DNA of 64,000 nucleotides from Streptomyces sp. NBC_00525 (GTDB lineage: Bacteria; Actinomycetota; Actinomycetes; Streptomycetales; Streptomycetaceae). The DNA lies in assembly GCF_036346595.1 (NCBI RefSeq), contig NZ_CP107834.1, positions 5,704,001-5,768,000 on the forward strand. The letters run 5' to 3'. This document shows, in pieces, positions 42,016 to 50,807 of the stretch (its first letter is position 1; each line of letters opens with the position of its first letter). Below the pieces are notes generated by a model. The model made no database searches. It saw only the letters and a list, made by a program, of their open reading frames with translations, and had not been told where the DNA came from. A program made the translations under genes and the position numbers.

Positions 42016-43890
42016 GTGCCAGGACCACCATCGTTCGCCGGAGCCGTCGCCGTCGTACGGCGCAGAGCCGGCCGCTGGATCGACCTCGCCCGGCTGCTGC
42101 CCCGCGCGGGAACGCCCCTGGTGGCGGCATCACTCCTGGTGAACACGGTCCTCGGACTGCTGCCCGGGGGCTTCATGCTCGCGGCGAGCGTGCTCCTGGA
42201 CCGTGTCGCCGGAGGGTCGGGCCTGACCGGGGAGGTCTACGGATGGCTCGCCGTCGTCGTCGGGGCCTTCGCGCTCCAGCACACCCTCACGCCCTTCCAG
42301 CCCGCGCTGACCGAGGCGGTCTCGCGCCGGGTCGACGGCCACTGCATCGGACGGCTGCTCGACGTCACGCTGCGCCGCGCGCCCTTCGGGGTCCTGGAGG
42401 ACAGCGCGCACGAGGACCTGCTCGCGGACGCCAGGGCCGCCTTCGCACGCACCGTCCCCACCCCCGGCGAGGCCGCCGCCGCGCTGCCGCTGCTGTACTC
42501 CCGATACCTCCAACTCACCTTCGCCGTGGCCCTGGTCGGGTACGCGGCCGGACCGGCCGGCGCCGTCATCACCGCCTGCACGGCACTGGCCATCAGGTTC
42601 GGGGTACGCGGCACCCTGGGCCGCTACGCCGCCCTCTGGGACTCCCTCGCCGGAAACCGGCGGCGCACCGGCTACATCCGCCAGCTGGCGACCGGGACGG
42701 GCGCCGCGAAGGAGATCCGGCTGCTGGGCCTGATGCCCTGGCTCGGCGCCCGCTTCGGCCGCGACACCATGGAGCATCTGCGCCCGCTCTGGGCCGGCAG
42801 CCGCCGCCTCCAGTTCTGGCCCTTCATCGCCCTCGCCGCCGCCGGATTCGCCGGCGGAACCGCCGTGTTCGCGCTGCTCGCGCACGGCACCGTGCAGGGC
42901 CGCACCGACCTCCTCGCCCTCGGCATCGGCCTCCAGGCGGCCCTGGTCACCATGCGCTTCGGCATCGCCTTTCCCGAGTGCGACACCCAGACCCAGTTCG
43001 GCCTGGTGTCCTTCCACGCCCTCGAACGGCTCGAAGCGCTGGAGGAGTCGAAGCCCCGGCCGGCCGCCGGTACGGAGCCCGCGCCGCGCCCCGCGCACAG
43101 CATCCGCTTCGAGGACGTCGCCTTCTCCTACCGCCCGGACGCGCCCCCGGTCCTGAACGGCCTCGACCTGGAGATCCCGGTCGGCTCCTGCACCGCGATC
43201 GTCGGCCTCAACGGCGCCGGCAAGACCACCCTGGTCAAACTGCTCGCCCGGCTCTACGACCCCACCTCCGGACGGATCACCGTCGACGGCGCCGATCTGG
43301 CCGCGCACAGCCCGGAATCCTGGCAGCGCCGGATCGCCGTCGTCTTCCAGGACTTCCTCCGGTACGAACTGCCCGCCGCCGACAACATCGGCTTCGGCGC
43401 ACCCCACCTGGCGGCCGACGAAGCCCTCCTGCTCGACGCCGCCCGCCGGGCCGGGGCCGGCCCCGTCGTCGGCAAGCTCCCCGACGGACTGCGCACCCCG
43501 CTCTCCCGCCGCTACGAGGGCGGGCACGACCTCTCCGGCGGTCAGTGGCAGCGCATCGCCCTCGCCCGTGCCCTGTTCGCCGTCGAGGGCGGGGCCTCGC
43601 TGCTCGTCCTCGACGAACCGACGGCGCAGCTGGACGTGCGCGGTGAGGTCGCCTTCTTCGACGAGTTCCTCGCCGAGGCCGGTTCGCGCGGCATCACCAG
43701 CCTGATCATCTCGCACCGCTTCTCGACCGTCCGGCACGCCGACCGGATCGTCGTCGTGGAGCACGGACGGGTCCTGGAACAGGGCGACCACGACTCCCTG
43801 ATGCGCGCGGACGGCCGCTACGCCGAACTCTTCCGGCTCCAGGCCCAGCGCTTCGAGGACGACAACGACACCGTCGGGAGCAGAAGTTGA
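42016..43890 (+). CDS. ABC exporter half-transporter (permease plus ATPase)
   Basis: A 624-residue exporter subunit. The N-terminal membrane domain (about residues 20-300) has up to six helices with 'LLVNTVLGLLPGGFMLAASV' at its start; the ATPase domain (about 370-610) has Walker A 'GLNGAGKTT', signature 'LSGGQWQRIALARAL', Walker B 'LLVLDEPTAQLD' and the H-loop 'ISHRFSTV'. The GTG at 42016 follows GGGGGGAAG. It overlaps the next gene and with it probably forms a heterodimer that exports the product of the biosynthetic genes that follow; no peptidase domain is present, so leader removal is not suggested. Confidence 0.88.
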   Translation: MPGPPSFAGAVAVVRRRAGRWIDLARLLPRAGTPLVAASLLVNTVLGLLPGGFMLAASVLLDRVAGGSGLTGEVYGWLAVVVGAFALQHTLTPFQPALTEAVSRRVDGHCIGRLLDVTLRRAPFGVLEDSAHEDLLADARAAFARTVPTPGEAAAALPLLYSRYLQLTFAVALVGYAAGPAGAVITACTALAIRFGVRGTLGRYAALWDSLAGNRRRTGYIRQLATGTGAAKEIRLLGLMPWLGARFGRDTMEHLRPLWAGSRRLQFWPFIALAAAGFAGGTAVFALLAHGTVQGRTDLLALGIGLQAALVTMRFGIAFPECDTQTQFGLVSFHALERLEALEESKPRPAAGTEPAPRPAHSIRFEDVAFSYRPDAPPVLNGLDLEIPVGSCTAIVGLNGAGKTTLVKLLARLYDPTSGRITVDGADLAAHSPESWQRRIAVVFQDFLRYELPAADNIGFGAPHLAADEALLLDAARRAGAGPVVGKLPDGLRTPLSRRYEGGHDLSGGQWQRIALARALFAVEGGASLLVLDEPTAQLDVRGEVAFFDEFLAEAGSRGITSLIISHRFSTVRHADRIVVVEHGRVLEQGDHDSLMRADGRYAELFRLQAQRFEDDNDTVGSRS

Positions 43891-45656
43891 GAACCGTCAT
43901 GGCCTCGGCCCGCTACCTGCTGGCGCTCGGGTGGCGGCTCAGCCCCGCGCGGCTGCTCACCTCGGTCGGCCTGCTCGCGGCCGGATACGTGGCCGCGCCG
44001 GTCGCCGCCGTACTGCTCGCCGCCTTCACCGAGGCGGCCCTGGACGGACGGGGCGACGCGGCCCTGACCCTCTCCGTCGGCATCGGCCTGGTGCTGGTGC
44101 TCGACCTGACCATGGCGCACTTCGCGCACCTCTCCTACTACGAGCTCGCCCAGCTCCAACAGCTCGCCATCGGGAGGGAGATCGCCGATGTGGTCAACGG
44201 CTCGCCGGGCATCGAGGCCCACGACAACCCCCGGTTCAGCGAGACGCTGACCCAGCTCGGCGACCGGATCTTCCAGGTCCGGGCCGCCCTGGAGGCACTG
44301 CTGCTGCTCGGCGGCTCGCTGCTGCAGGGGCTGCTCACCGCCGTGGTGCTGGCCCGCGTCGACCCCTGGCTGGTCCTGCTGCCGCTCGCCGCCGTCCCCG
44401 CGGTGCTCGCCGGCAGCCGGGCTCAGCGGATCGTCGACGCCGCACGGACGGGCAGCGCATCCGAACTCCAGCTCGCCCGGCACCTGGTGGACGTCGGCAC
44501 GACCGCCGCCACCGTCAAGGAGATCCGGCTCTTCGGGGCACGGGAAGCGGTCACCGAACGTCACGCGGCCGCCTGGCGCGGCGTCACCCAACGGCAGCTG
44601 GGCGGCGAACTGCGCGGCGCGCTGGTCCGCGCGGCCGGACAGGTCTGGTTCGCGGCCGCCTACGGGGCGGCGATCCTGATCGTGCTGCGGCGGGCCGCGC
44701 GCGGCGAGGCGGGGGTGGGCGAGCTGGTGCTCACGCTCACGCTGGCCGTCCAGGTCGGCGGGCAGGTCGCGGCCGCCCTCGGTCAGCTGGGGCGGTTGCA
44801 GAGCGCCGGACGGATCACCGAACTCCTGGCCGATCTGCGCGCGCTGGGCGCCGTGTCCGGGGAATCCGGGCACGCCGCCCCGCCGCCCGCACTGCGCGAG
44901 GGCATCCGTCTCGAACACGTCTCCTTCGCCTATCCGGGCAGCGACCGGAAGATCCTGGACGATGTCTCCCTCTTCCTGCCGGCCGATTCCAGCACCGCGC
45001 TCGTCGGTGAGAACGGGGCGGGGAAGAGCACCCTCGTCAAGCTCCTCTGCGGGCTCTACCGGCCCACCGAGGGCCGCATCCTGGTCGACGGCGTCGACCT
45101 CGCCGACCTCGATCCCGAACAGTGGCAGCAGCGGCTCGCGACCCTCTTCCAGGACTTCGCCCGCGTCGAACTGACGCTCCGCGAGTCGGTCGGCGTCGGC
45201 AGGCTCACGGCCCTGGACGACGACGCCGCGCTCCGCGCCGCACTCGCGGACGCCCGAGCCGGGGCGCTGGAGGACAAGGTGCCCGGCGGCCTGGACGGGC
45301 TGATCGGACGCGGCTACGGGGACGGGCAGGAGTTCTCCGGCGGCCAGTGGCAGTCCCTCGGGCTGGCCCGCACACTGCTCCGCTCCGACCGGCTGCTGCT
45401 GGTCCTGGACGAGCCGGCCGCCGCCCTGGACGCGGCCGCCGAGCACTCCCTCTTCGAGCGCTTCGCCGCAGCCTCCTCGGGCGGCGGGACGACGATCTTC
45501 GTCTCGCACCGCTTCTCCACCGTCCGCCTCGCCGACCGGATCGTGGTCCTGGACGGCGGCCGGGTCGCCGAGGCCGGCAGCCACCAGGACCTGATGGCCC
45601 GGCAGGGGCTCTACCAGGAGATGTTCGACCTCCAGGCGGGGGCGTACACCGCCTGA
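43887..45656 (+). CDS. ABC exporter half-transporter, partner of the preceding gene
   Basis: A 589-residue subunit with an N-terminal transmembrane domain and an ATPase containing Walker A 'GENGAGKSTLV', a slightly altered signature 'FSGGQWQSLGLARTL', Walker B 'LLLVLDEPAAALD' and 'VSHRFSTV'. The start is taken as TTG at 43887, overlapping the stop of the first subunit (TTGA) with GGGAG six bases upstream; ATG 43899 is the alternative. The overlap means coupled translation and 1:1 subunits. It presumably forms a heterodimer with the upstream half-transporter. Confidence 0.87.
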   Translation: MRTVMASARYLLALGWRLSPARLLTSVGLLAAGYVAAPVAAVLLAAFTEAALDGRGDAALTLSVGIGLVLVLDLTMAHFAHLSYYELAQLQQLAIGREIADVVNGSPGIEAHDNPRFSETLTQLGDRIFQVRAALEALLLLGGSLLQGLLTAVVLARVDPWLVLLPLAAVPAVLAGSRAQRIVDAARTGSASELQLARHLVDVGTTAATVKEIRLFGAREAVTERHAAAWRGVTQRQLGGELRGALVRAAGQVWFAAAYGAAILIVLRRAARGEAGVGELVLTLTLAVQVGGQVAAALGQLGRLQSAGRITELLADLRALGAVSGESGHAAPPPALREGIRLEHVSFAYPGSDRKILDDVSLFLPADSSTALVGENGAGKSTLVKLLCGLYRPTEGRILVDGVDLADLDPEQWQQRLATLFQDFARVELTLRESVGVGRLTALDDDAALRAALADARAGALEDKVPGGLDGLIGRGYGDGQEFSGGQWQSLGLARTLLRSDRLLLVLDEPAAALDAAAEHSLFERFAAASSGGGTTIFVSHRFSTVRLADRIVVLDGGRVAEAGSHQDLMARQGLYQEMFDLQAGAYTA

Positions 45657-45752
45657 CCGACACCTTCCCCCGTGTCCGGACGACCTGGTCGCCGGGCCTC
45701 TACTCGGCGTGCCCGGACGCCTGTTGGGCGTGTCCTGCATGGCGAGACGATC

Positions 45753-45781
45753 TTGACACCTTCATTGGTCCAGTCCAATCT
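45753..45781 (+). promoter_or_regulatory. biosynthetic operon promoter with a DasR-like palindromic operator
   Basis: TTGACA (-35, 45753-45758) and CAATCT (-10, 45776-45781, 17-base spacer) enclose ATTGGTCCAGTCCAAT (45764-45779), whose core TGGTCCAGTCCA (45766-45777) matches TGGTCTAGACCA at 10 of 12 positions. It is nearly identical to the operator at 41900-41915, in the same place relative to the promoter boxes, which argues for one common repressor of exporter and biosynthetic genes. Confidence 0.68.
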
Positions 45782-45907
45782 GAGTTCAGATTCAGCCACT
45801 GATGCCCAACTGCGGGCCGAAAAGGCGCTGTTGACGCTGTTCGCACAGCCGTCGCGCGTCGAGCGGCCGCAGTTCCCTACCGCACCGGACGGAGAGTGTT
45901 CAGCGCT

Positions 45908-47626
45908 GTGACCGCTACGAGCGACACGTCCGGGAGCCCGGCGACCGGGGCGCGGAATCCGGGAAACATCGCCTTCTCCGGCCCGGCGCGCGGACCGGGC
46001 CCCCTCATGTGGGCGCAGCGACTCCTGTGGAACGACTCCCAGTGGATGGGGGAGGAGGCGCACTACTTCAACATGGCGCTGTCCGTCCCGGTGCCCGACG
46101 GACTGTCGTACGACCGGGTCATGGACGCACTGAGCCGCGTCGTCCACCGCCATGAGGCGTTCCGGAGCCGCATCACCCTCGCCGCCGACGGGGAGCCGCT
46201 CCAGGAGGTCCTCGCCTCCGGGGAGCTGCCGGTCCTCCTCGCGGAAGCGTCCGACGAGGCCGTGGACGAGGTCGCCGCGCGCTGCCGCGAAGAGCTGTCC
46301 GGCCGCTCCTTCGACCTGCTGGCGGACCGGCCCGCGCGCCTCTGCGTCGTCACCGTCCGAGGGGTGCCCGCGAGGGTCGTCATGGTCCTCTCCCACGTGT
46401 TCGCGGACGGCGGCGCGACCCGGGTCCTCTCCCGGGAACTGGCCGAACTGATGAGCGCGCCCGTCCCGCCCGCCTCCTGGGCCGTACCCGCCCCGCAGCC
46501 CCTCGACCGCGCCGCCCACGAACAGTCGCCGGCGGGCCAACGGCTCTCCGCACGCGCCCTCGAACGGCTGGAGCAGCAGCTGCGGACGATGCCGCAGACC
46601 ATGTTCCCCGGACCCCGGCTCACGCCCGACCCGCACCGCTTCAAGCGGCTCGAAATGAGCTCCCCGGCCCTCACCGAGGCGCTGCGCCGGATCGCCGGGC
46701 GCGACGGCACCACCACGTCGAACGTGCTCCTCGCCGCCACCGCCCTCATGCTCGGAGCGTTCACGGGCAACCGGCGCGTGGCCTTCAAGACCATCCTCGG
46801 CAACCGGTCCTTCCCCGACCTGAAAGGCATCGTGAGCAGCGCCGTGAGCAACGGCCTGGTCCGTGCCGACCTCACGGACGGGTCTTTCACCGAGCTGGTC
46901 CGATCCGTGGCGCAGGCCACCAAGGCCGACCTGCTGCGCAGCCAGTGCGACCCGGCCGCGCGCGACCGGCTGATGGCGCGGGTCAACGGCGAACGAGGCG
47001 TCCACCTCGACCTCTCGTCGTTCTTCAACGACATCCGGGTGTTCATGGGCGGGCGCTCCGCCGAGCCGGACCACGACGCCGACCTGGACGCGCTCACGAG
47101 CCGTACGCGACTGGCCTGGATCGGCGAGTGGGACCGGCAGGACGCCAAGTTCTTCTTCCACGCCCGGACCCTGGGCGACTGCGACCACGTCTACGCCATG
47201 ATCGACACCGCCTTCATGCCGGCCGAGTCGGCGGAACGGCTGATGCGGGGCCTCGAACGGGTGCTCATCACGTGCGCCGGCGCCGACCTGCCGCTCTCGG
47301 AGCTGCGCGACCTCGTCGCCGCCGACGGCTGCCTCCCCCCTGCCAGGGGCGCGGACTGGGCCCTGGTGGACGAGTGCTGGGTCCACCTGCCCGACGTCGT
47401 GTCGATGCTCTCCGGCCTCCTCCCCGGCCGGCGCGTCGAGGCCGGGCTCGGGGAAGGGGCAGACGGCCCCGTCCTGACGGCCCGGATCTTCTGCGACGAG
47501 CCCGTCGACGTCGCGGAGCTGCGCCGGGCGGCGCACCGCGCCCTGCCGGACTTTCCCTCGGCGATGGTGCCCGCGCTCGTGACCGTCGTCCCCACCGGAA
47601 GCGCCCCCGAGGGCCCCCCGGCATGA
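45908..47626 (+). CDS. free-standing NRPS-type condensation enzyme
   Basis: A 572-residue single condensation-like domain. The catalytic motif HxxxDG appears as 'SHVFADGG' with His163 and Asp167; the first His of the canonical HHxxxDG is Ser. Adjacent features 'YDRVMDALSRVVHRHEAFRS' and 'KTILGNRSFP' fit the fold. There are no adenylation or carrier domains on this chain, so it should join a donor and an acceptor presented by the separate ACP and the Ser-loading PCP. Its GTG start (45908) follows GGAGAG; a GTG 12 bases earlier overlaps that site. It is the first gene behind the 45753 promoter. Confidence 0.75.
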   Translation: MTATSDTSGSPATGARNPGNIAFSGPARGPGPLMWAQRLLWNDSQWMGEEAHYFNMALSVPVPDGLSYDRVMDALSRVVHRHEAFRSRITLAADGEPLQEVLASGELPVLLAEASDEAVDEVAARCREELSGRSFDLLADRPARLCVVTVRGVPARVVMVLSHVFADGGATRVLSRELAELMSAPVPPASWAVPAPQPLDRAAHEQSPAGQRLSARALERLEQQLRTMPQTMFPGPRLTPDPHRFKRLEMSSPALTEALRRIAGRDGTTTSNVLLAATALMLGAFTGNRRVAFKTILGNRSFPDLKGIVSSAVSNGLVRADLTDGSFTELVRSVAQATKADLLRSQCDPAARDRLMARVNGERGVHLDLSSFFNDIRVFMGGRSAEPDHDADLDALTSRTRLAWIGEWDRQDAKFFFHARTLGDCDHVYAMIDTAFMPAESAERLMRGLERVLITCAGADLPLSELRDLVAADGCLPPARGADWALVDECWVHLPDVVSMLSGLLPGRRVEAGLGEGADGPVLTARIFCDEPVDVAELRRAAHRALPDFPSAMVPALVTVVPTGSAPEGPPA

Positions 47627-47676
47627 CCTGATCTCCCGCACTCATCCGACCGTTCGCCGAATTCCCTGGGGGAACC

Positions 47677-48351
47677 GTGGCCATCAGTACGTGGAACGAT
47701 TTCGTGACAGCCCTGCGGGGCGAAGTCGACTGGCGCGACAGCGCGTACATGGAGCGGCAGGCACCCGTCGTCGAGGAGATCCTGCGGGCCGCGGCCGCCC
47801 GCCCCGAGGTCTTCGCGGAGCGCACGGACCAGATCCTCGCGGACGCCGAACTCTTCCGCAGCCTCGCCCCGCACTCCGCGTACCCGAGAATCCTCATGGA
47901 CAAGTTCGTCCTCCACATGGAACCGGGCAACGGCTTCCGCATCCGGCTGCACCGCTTCAAGACCAGGCGGCAGAACGGCGGCGCGGAGGAGCGGGTCCAC
48001 TACCACAAGTGGCACTGCAGCACCGTCATGCTGCGGGGCGGCTACCGGGAGAAGCAGTTCGAGATCCTGAAGACCGACGAGGCGGCCGGTACGTCCCTGC
48101 TCCACGAGGACCTCGAACACTCCCTGGCGGAAGGGGAGTCCAACTCGCTTCCGGCCGGTCGGCCGCACCAGGTCATGAACGACAGCGACACCGACCCCTG
48201 TCTGACCCTCTTCGTCCGCGGCCCCTCCGTCATGGGCGCCGCGCGCATCTTCGACCTGGAACGCGGCACCTTCTACGACACGTTCGACCCGGACGGCCAG
48301 CTGAAGGTCGGACTGGCGGCCATGGGCCGACTCGACCCCGACTTCCACTGA
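47677..48351 (+). CDS. cupin-fold protein, probable metal-dependent tailoring enzyme
   Basis: A 224-residue protein with a cupin core: 'VHYHKWHCS' supplies His108 and His110, and 'GRPHQVMND' supplies a third candidate ligand His164, as in metal-binding cupins. The N-terminal 90 residues are helical. No Fe/2OG dioxygenase signature is seen, so the chemistry could be oxidation, isomerisation or epimerisation. GTG start 47677 follows GGGGGAA. It lies in the operon between the condensation gene and the ACP; its 3' end overlaps a 22-bp tandem repeat. Confidence 0.6.
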   Translation: MAISTWNDFVTALRGEVDWRDSAYMERQAPVVEEILRAAAARPEVFAERTDQILADAELFRSLAPHSAYPRILMDKFVLHMEPGNGFRIRLHRFKTRRQNGGAEERVHYHKWHCSTVMLRGGYREKQFEILKTDEAAGTSLLHEDLEHSLAEGESNSLPAGRPHQVMNDSDTDPCLTLFVRGPSVMGAARIFDLERGTFYDTFDPDGQLKVGLAAMGRLDPDFH

Positions 48352-48410
48352 CACGGTCCGGGACCACCACTGACACGGTCCGGAACCACCACTGACCTGG
48401 TCCGGTCGGA
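48345..48410. repeat. three tandem 22-bp repeats at the cupin gene 3' end
   Basis: Units at 48345-48366, 48367-48388 and 48389-48410, all beginning CCACTGAC and containing the core GGTCCGG; the first two differ at one position and the third is more diverged. The first copy contains the cupin stop codon (TGA). They fill most of the only sizeable gap inside the operon, before the ACP gene. Confidence 0.8.
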
Positions 48411-48441
48411 CAGAGACTCGGACAGAGACAAGGACGAGCAC

Positions 48442-48702
48442 ATGACCGAGCAGGGCATCACCGACGCTCTGGAAAAGTTGCTGATCGCACACAGTCCCGA
48501 ACTGCGGGACGGCAGCGCGACGGTGTCACCGCAGGCCAGGCTGGTGGACCTCGGCATCGACTCGCTGGAGCTGCTGTCGCTGGCCGCCGACATCGAGGAC
48601 GCGTTCCGGATCGACATCGACGACAGCGATCTCGACGCCGCGAAGACCGTGGCCGACCTCGCGCGTCTTGTGGACGGCGTCTCCGGGCTCGGACCGAAGT
48701 GA
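48442..48702 (+). CDS. acyl carrier protein of the biosynthetic operon
   Basis: An 86-residue ACP with the phosphopantetheine site 'DLGIDSLELLS' (Ser41) and the usual acidic helices. Its TGA overlaps the GTG start of the ketosynthase gene (GTGA), the same junction used by the other ACP-ketosynthase pair in this window, so the two are strictly co-produced. It most likely carries the acyl starter that the AMP-ligase loads. Confidence 0.9.
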   Translation: MTEQGITDALEKLLIAHSPELRDGSATVSPQARLVDLGIDSLELLSLAADIEDAFRIDIDDSDLDAAKTVADLARLVDGVSGLGPK

Positions 48703-50807
48703 CCGGGGCCACGGGGGTAGCGGTCACCGGCATGGGCTGCGTCTCGCCCTTCGGGGCCGGGGTCGCGAGTTTCTGGGAGGGCCTTTACGCGGGACGGCCG
48801 CCGAAGACCGCCGACTGGCCCGGCGCCTCCGCCTACCGCACCGCCGCCGTACACGAAGTACCGGGCTGGAACGGGCCGTTCGAGGACCGCCCGGCCGACC
48901 TGCTGGCGGCGGCGGCGCGCGAGGCCCTGGACCGGGCCGCTCTGGCGCCGCAGCACCTGCGTACCGCCGGGCTGGCGCTCGCGTCCACGAGCGCGGGCTG
49001 GCACCTGCCGGACGTCGCCTTCGGCGCGGTGCCGCCCGACAGCGGGACCGACGCCAGGCGGTACCGCAAGGAGGGACCGGCCGTCTCGCTGCGCGAACAA
49101 CTCGCGCTCGACGGGCCCTGTGCGGTGCTGTCCTCCGCGTGCGCGTCGAGCACCGGGGCGCTCGCCTGGGCCGCCGAGCGGATCAGGAGCGGCGAGACCC
49201 CGGTCGTGCTGGTCGCCGCGGTCGATGTACTGGCCGAGGTCGTCTTCGCGGGCTTCCACTCGATGCGCCTGCTGTCCCGCACGACGACGCGGCCGTTCTC
49301 CGCGGACCGGGACGGCTTCGTCCTCGCGGAGGGGGCGGCGGTCGTCGTCCTGGAGGACGCCCGGCACGCGGCGGAGCGCGGGCACCCGGCCCTGGCCGCC
49401 CTCCAGGGCTGGGGCGCCAGCTCCGACGCCGTCCACCTGACGACCCCCTCCGCGCAGGGCATCGCCCGGTCCCTGAACCGGGCGCTCGCCGACGCCCGCC
49501 GCAGCCCGGAAGAGATCGGCCTCTACCACGCGCACGGCACCGCCTCGCAGGCCGGCGACCTGGCGGAGGCGCAGGCCGTGGGCGACGTGCTCTCCCACGA
49601 CGGACTCCCGGTACCGGCCACGGCGACCAAGGCCGCCGCCGGGCACACCGAAGGCGCCGCCGGGCTCTTCACCTTCATCGCCGCCACCGAGGGACTGATC
49701 CGGAACGCGACGCCCCCGGTGCCGCACTCCGGGGAGCAGGACCCGCGGACCGGGGCGCTCGCGCTCTCCGACGGACACGGGCCCCACCCCAGGGGTTCGG
49801 TCGTGGTGCACGCCTCCGGATTCGGGGGCGCCAACTGCACGGTGGTGCTGGACGACCGTCCGGCCGAACCCCGCCCCCCGGCCCGTAGACCCGTCCACGT
49901 GTACGCGGCCGCCTCGGTCGCGGACGGCCGGGCCACCGCCCGCGGCTGGTCCGCGGGGTGGGCCGACGGATCACCCGCCGTGCCCGCCGCGCCCGTGGGC
50001 AACCCCCGCCCCGACCGGACCTGCCTCCTGGTGGCCGACGCGGTCGGCGCCCTCCTGGGCGGCCTGCCGGAGACGACGCGGGCCGACCTCCTCGCCGGTG
50101 GCCTCCTGCTCGGCACCGAGTACGGGATGCAGAGCCACCACGCCCGCATCTGGACCGCGCTCCAGGAGCGGGGGCCCCGCCGCGTCGACCCGATGGACTT
50201 CGCGCTGTCCACGTTCAACACCCCCGCCTCCATGGCGTCCGTCCTCTTCGGCGTCACCGGTCAGACCGAGACCTTCCTCGGCCGGACGGCAGCGGTCGAG
50301 GCACTCGTCTCGGCCGCCCACCTGGTCGCGACGGGAAGGGCGTCGGCCTGCCTCTCCGGAGGCTACGACGCCCCGGAGAACCGGCTCTGGGCGGAAGCGG
50401 GGGACCCCCCGGTCCCACCGAGGGGCACCGTGATCGCACTCGGCTCCGGGCCCGCCCGCGGCGAGGCGTCCGCGGTCGAGCTGGTGGCAGCGGTCCGGCT
50501 CCCCGTCGCCGCCGCGCCGGCCGGGCTCGACGTCCTGGAGGAAGGGCTCGCGCGGCTCTGCCAGGACAGGCCCAAGACCCTGATCGCCACCGGGCTGGAC
50601 CACACGAGCGCGGTCCTCGCCCCGTACTCCGGCTGGACGGAGCACGAGGCGCCGGGCGGCGCCGCCGAACCCCTGACCGCCCATCTGGAGGCCATGGACA
50701 TGATCGCGCGCGGCGAGGTCGAGGAAGCGGTGGTCGCCGCCACGGGCGCCTACTCCGCCACGGTGCTCGTCCACTACCGGCGTCCGGGCACGGAGGGGGC
50801 GGCATGA
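48699..50807 (+). CDS. ketosynthase fused to a degenerate second ketosynthase-like domain
   Basis: A 702-residue protein. Residues about 5-390 are a full FabF-type ketosynthase with Cys148 ('SSACASST'), His279 ('YHAHGTAS') and His316 ('AAGHTEGAAG'). Residues about 420-700 resemble the N-terminal half of a thiolase-fold domain: 'DFALSTFNTPASMASVLFGV' and 'EALVSAAHLVATGRASACLSGGYD' are clear, but the catalytic Cys position is replaced ('FLGRTAAVEAL') and no second His pair is seen. It looks like a KS-CLF fused on one chain. It is coupled to the ACP gene upstream and the ligase gene downstream by overlaps. Confidence 0.85.
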   Translation: MTGATGVAVTGMGCVSPFGAGVASFWEGLYAGRPPKTADWPGASAYRTAAVHEVPGWNGPFEDRPADLLAAAAREALDRAALAPQHLRTAGLALASTSAGWHLPDVAFGAVPPDSGTDARRYRKEGPAVSLREQLALDGPCAVLSSACASSTGALAWAAERIRSGETPVVLVAAVDVLAEVVFAGFHSMRLLSRTTTRPFSADRDGFVLAEGAAVVVLEDARHAAERGHPALAALQGWGASSDAVHLTTPSAQGIARSLNRALADARRSPEEIGLYHAHGTASQAGDLAEAQAVGDVLSHDGLPVPATATKAAAGHTEGAAGLFTFIAATEGLIRNATPPVPHSGEQDPRTGALALSDGHGPHPRGSVVVHASGFGGANCTVVLDDRPAEPRPPARRPVHVYAAASVADGRATARGWSAGWADGSPAVPAAPVGNPRPDRTCLLVADAVGALLGGLPETTRADLLAGGLLLGTEYGMQSHHARIWTALQERGPRRVDPMDFALSTFNTPASMASVLFGVTGQTETFLGRTAAVEALVSAAHLVATGRASACLSGGYDAPENRLWAEAGDPPVPPRGTVIALGSGPARGEASAVELVAAVRLPVAAAPAGLDVLEEGLARLCQDRPKTLIATGLDHTSAVLAPYSGWTEHEAPGGAAEPLTAHLEAMDMIARGEVEEAVVAATGAYSATVLVHYRRPGTEGAA

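Noticed and set aside
42016..45656. The ABC exporter pair as lanthipeptide LanT
   Set aside because: The genes are 13 kb away on the opposite strand, lack a peptidase domain, and share their operator with the adjacent biosynthetic operon, so they are assigned there instead.
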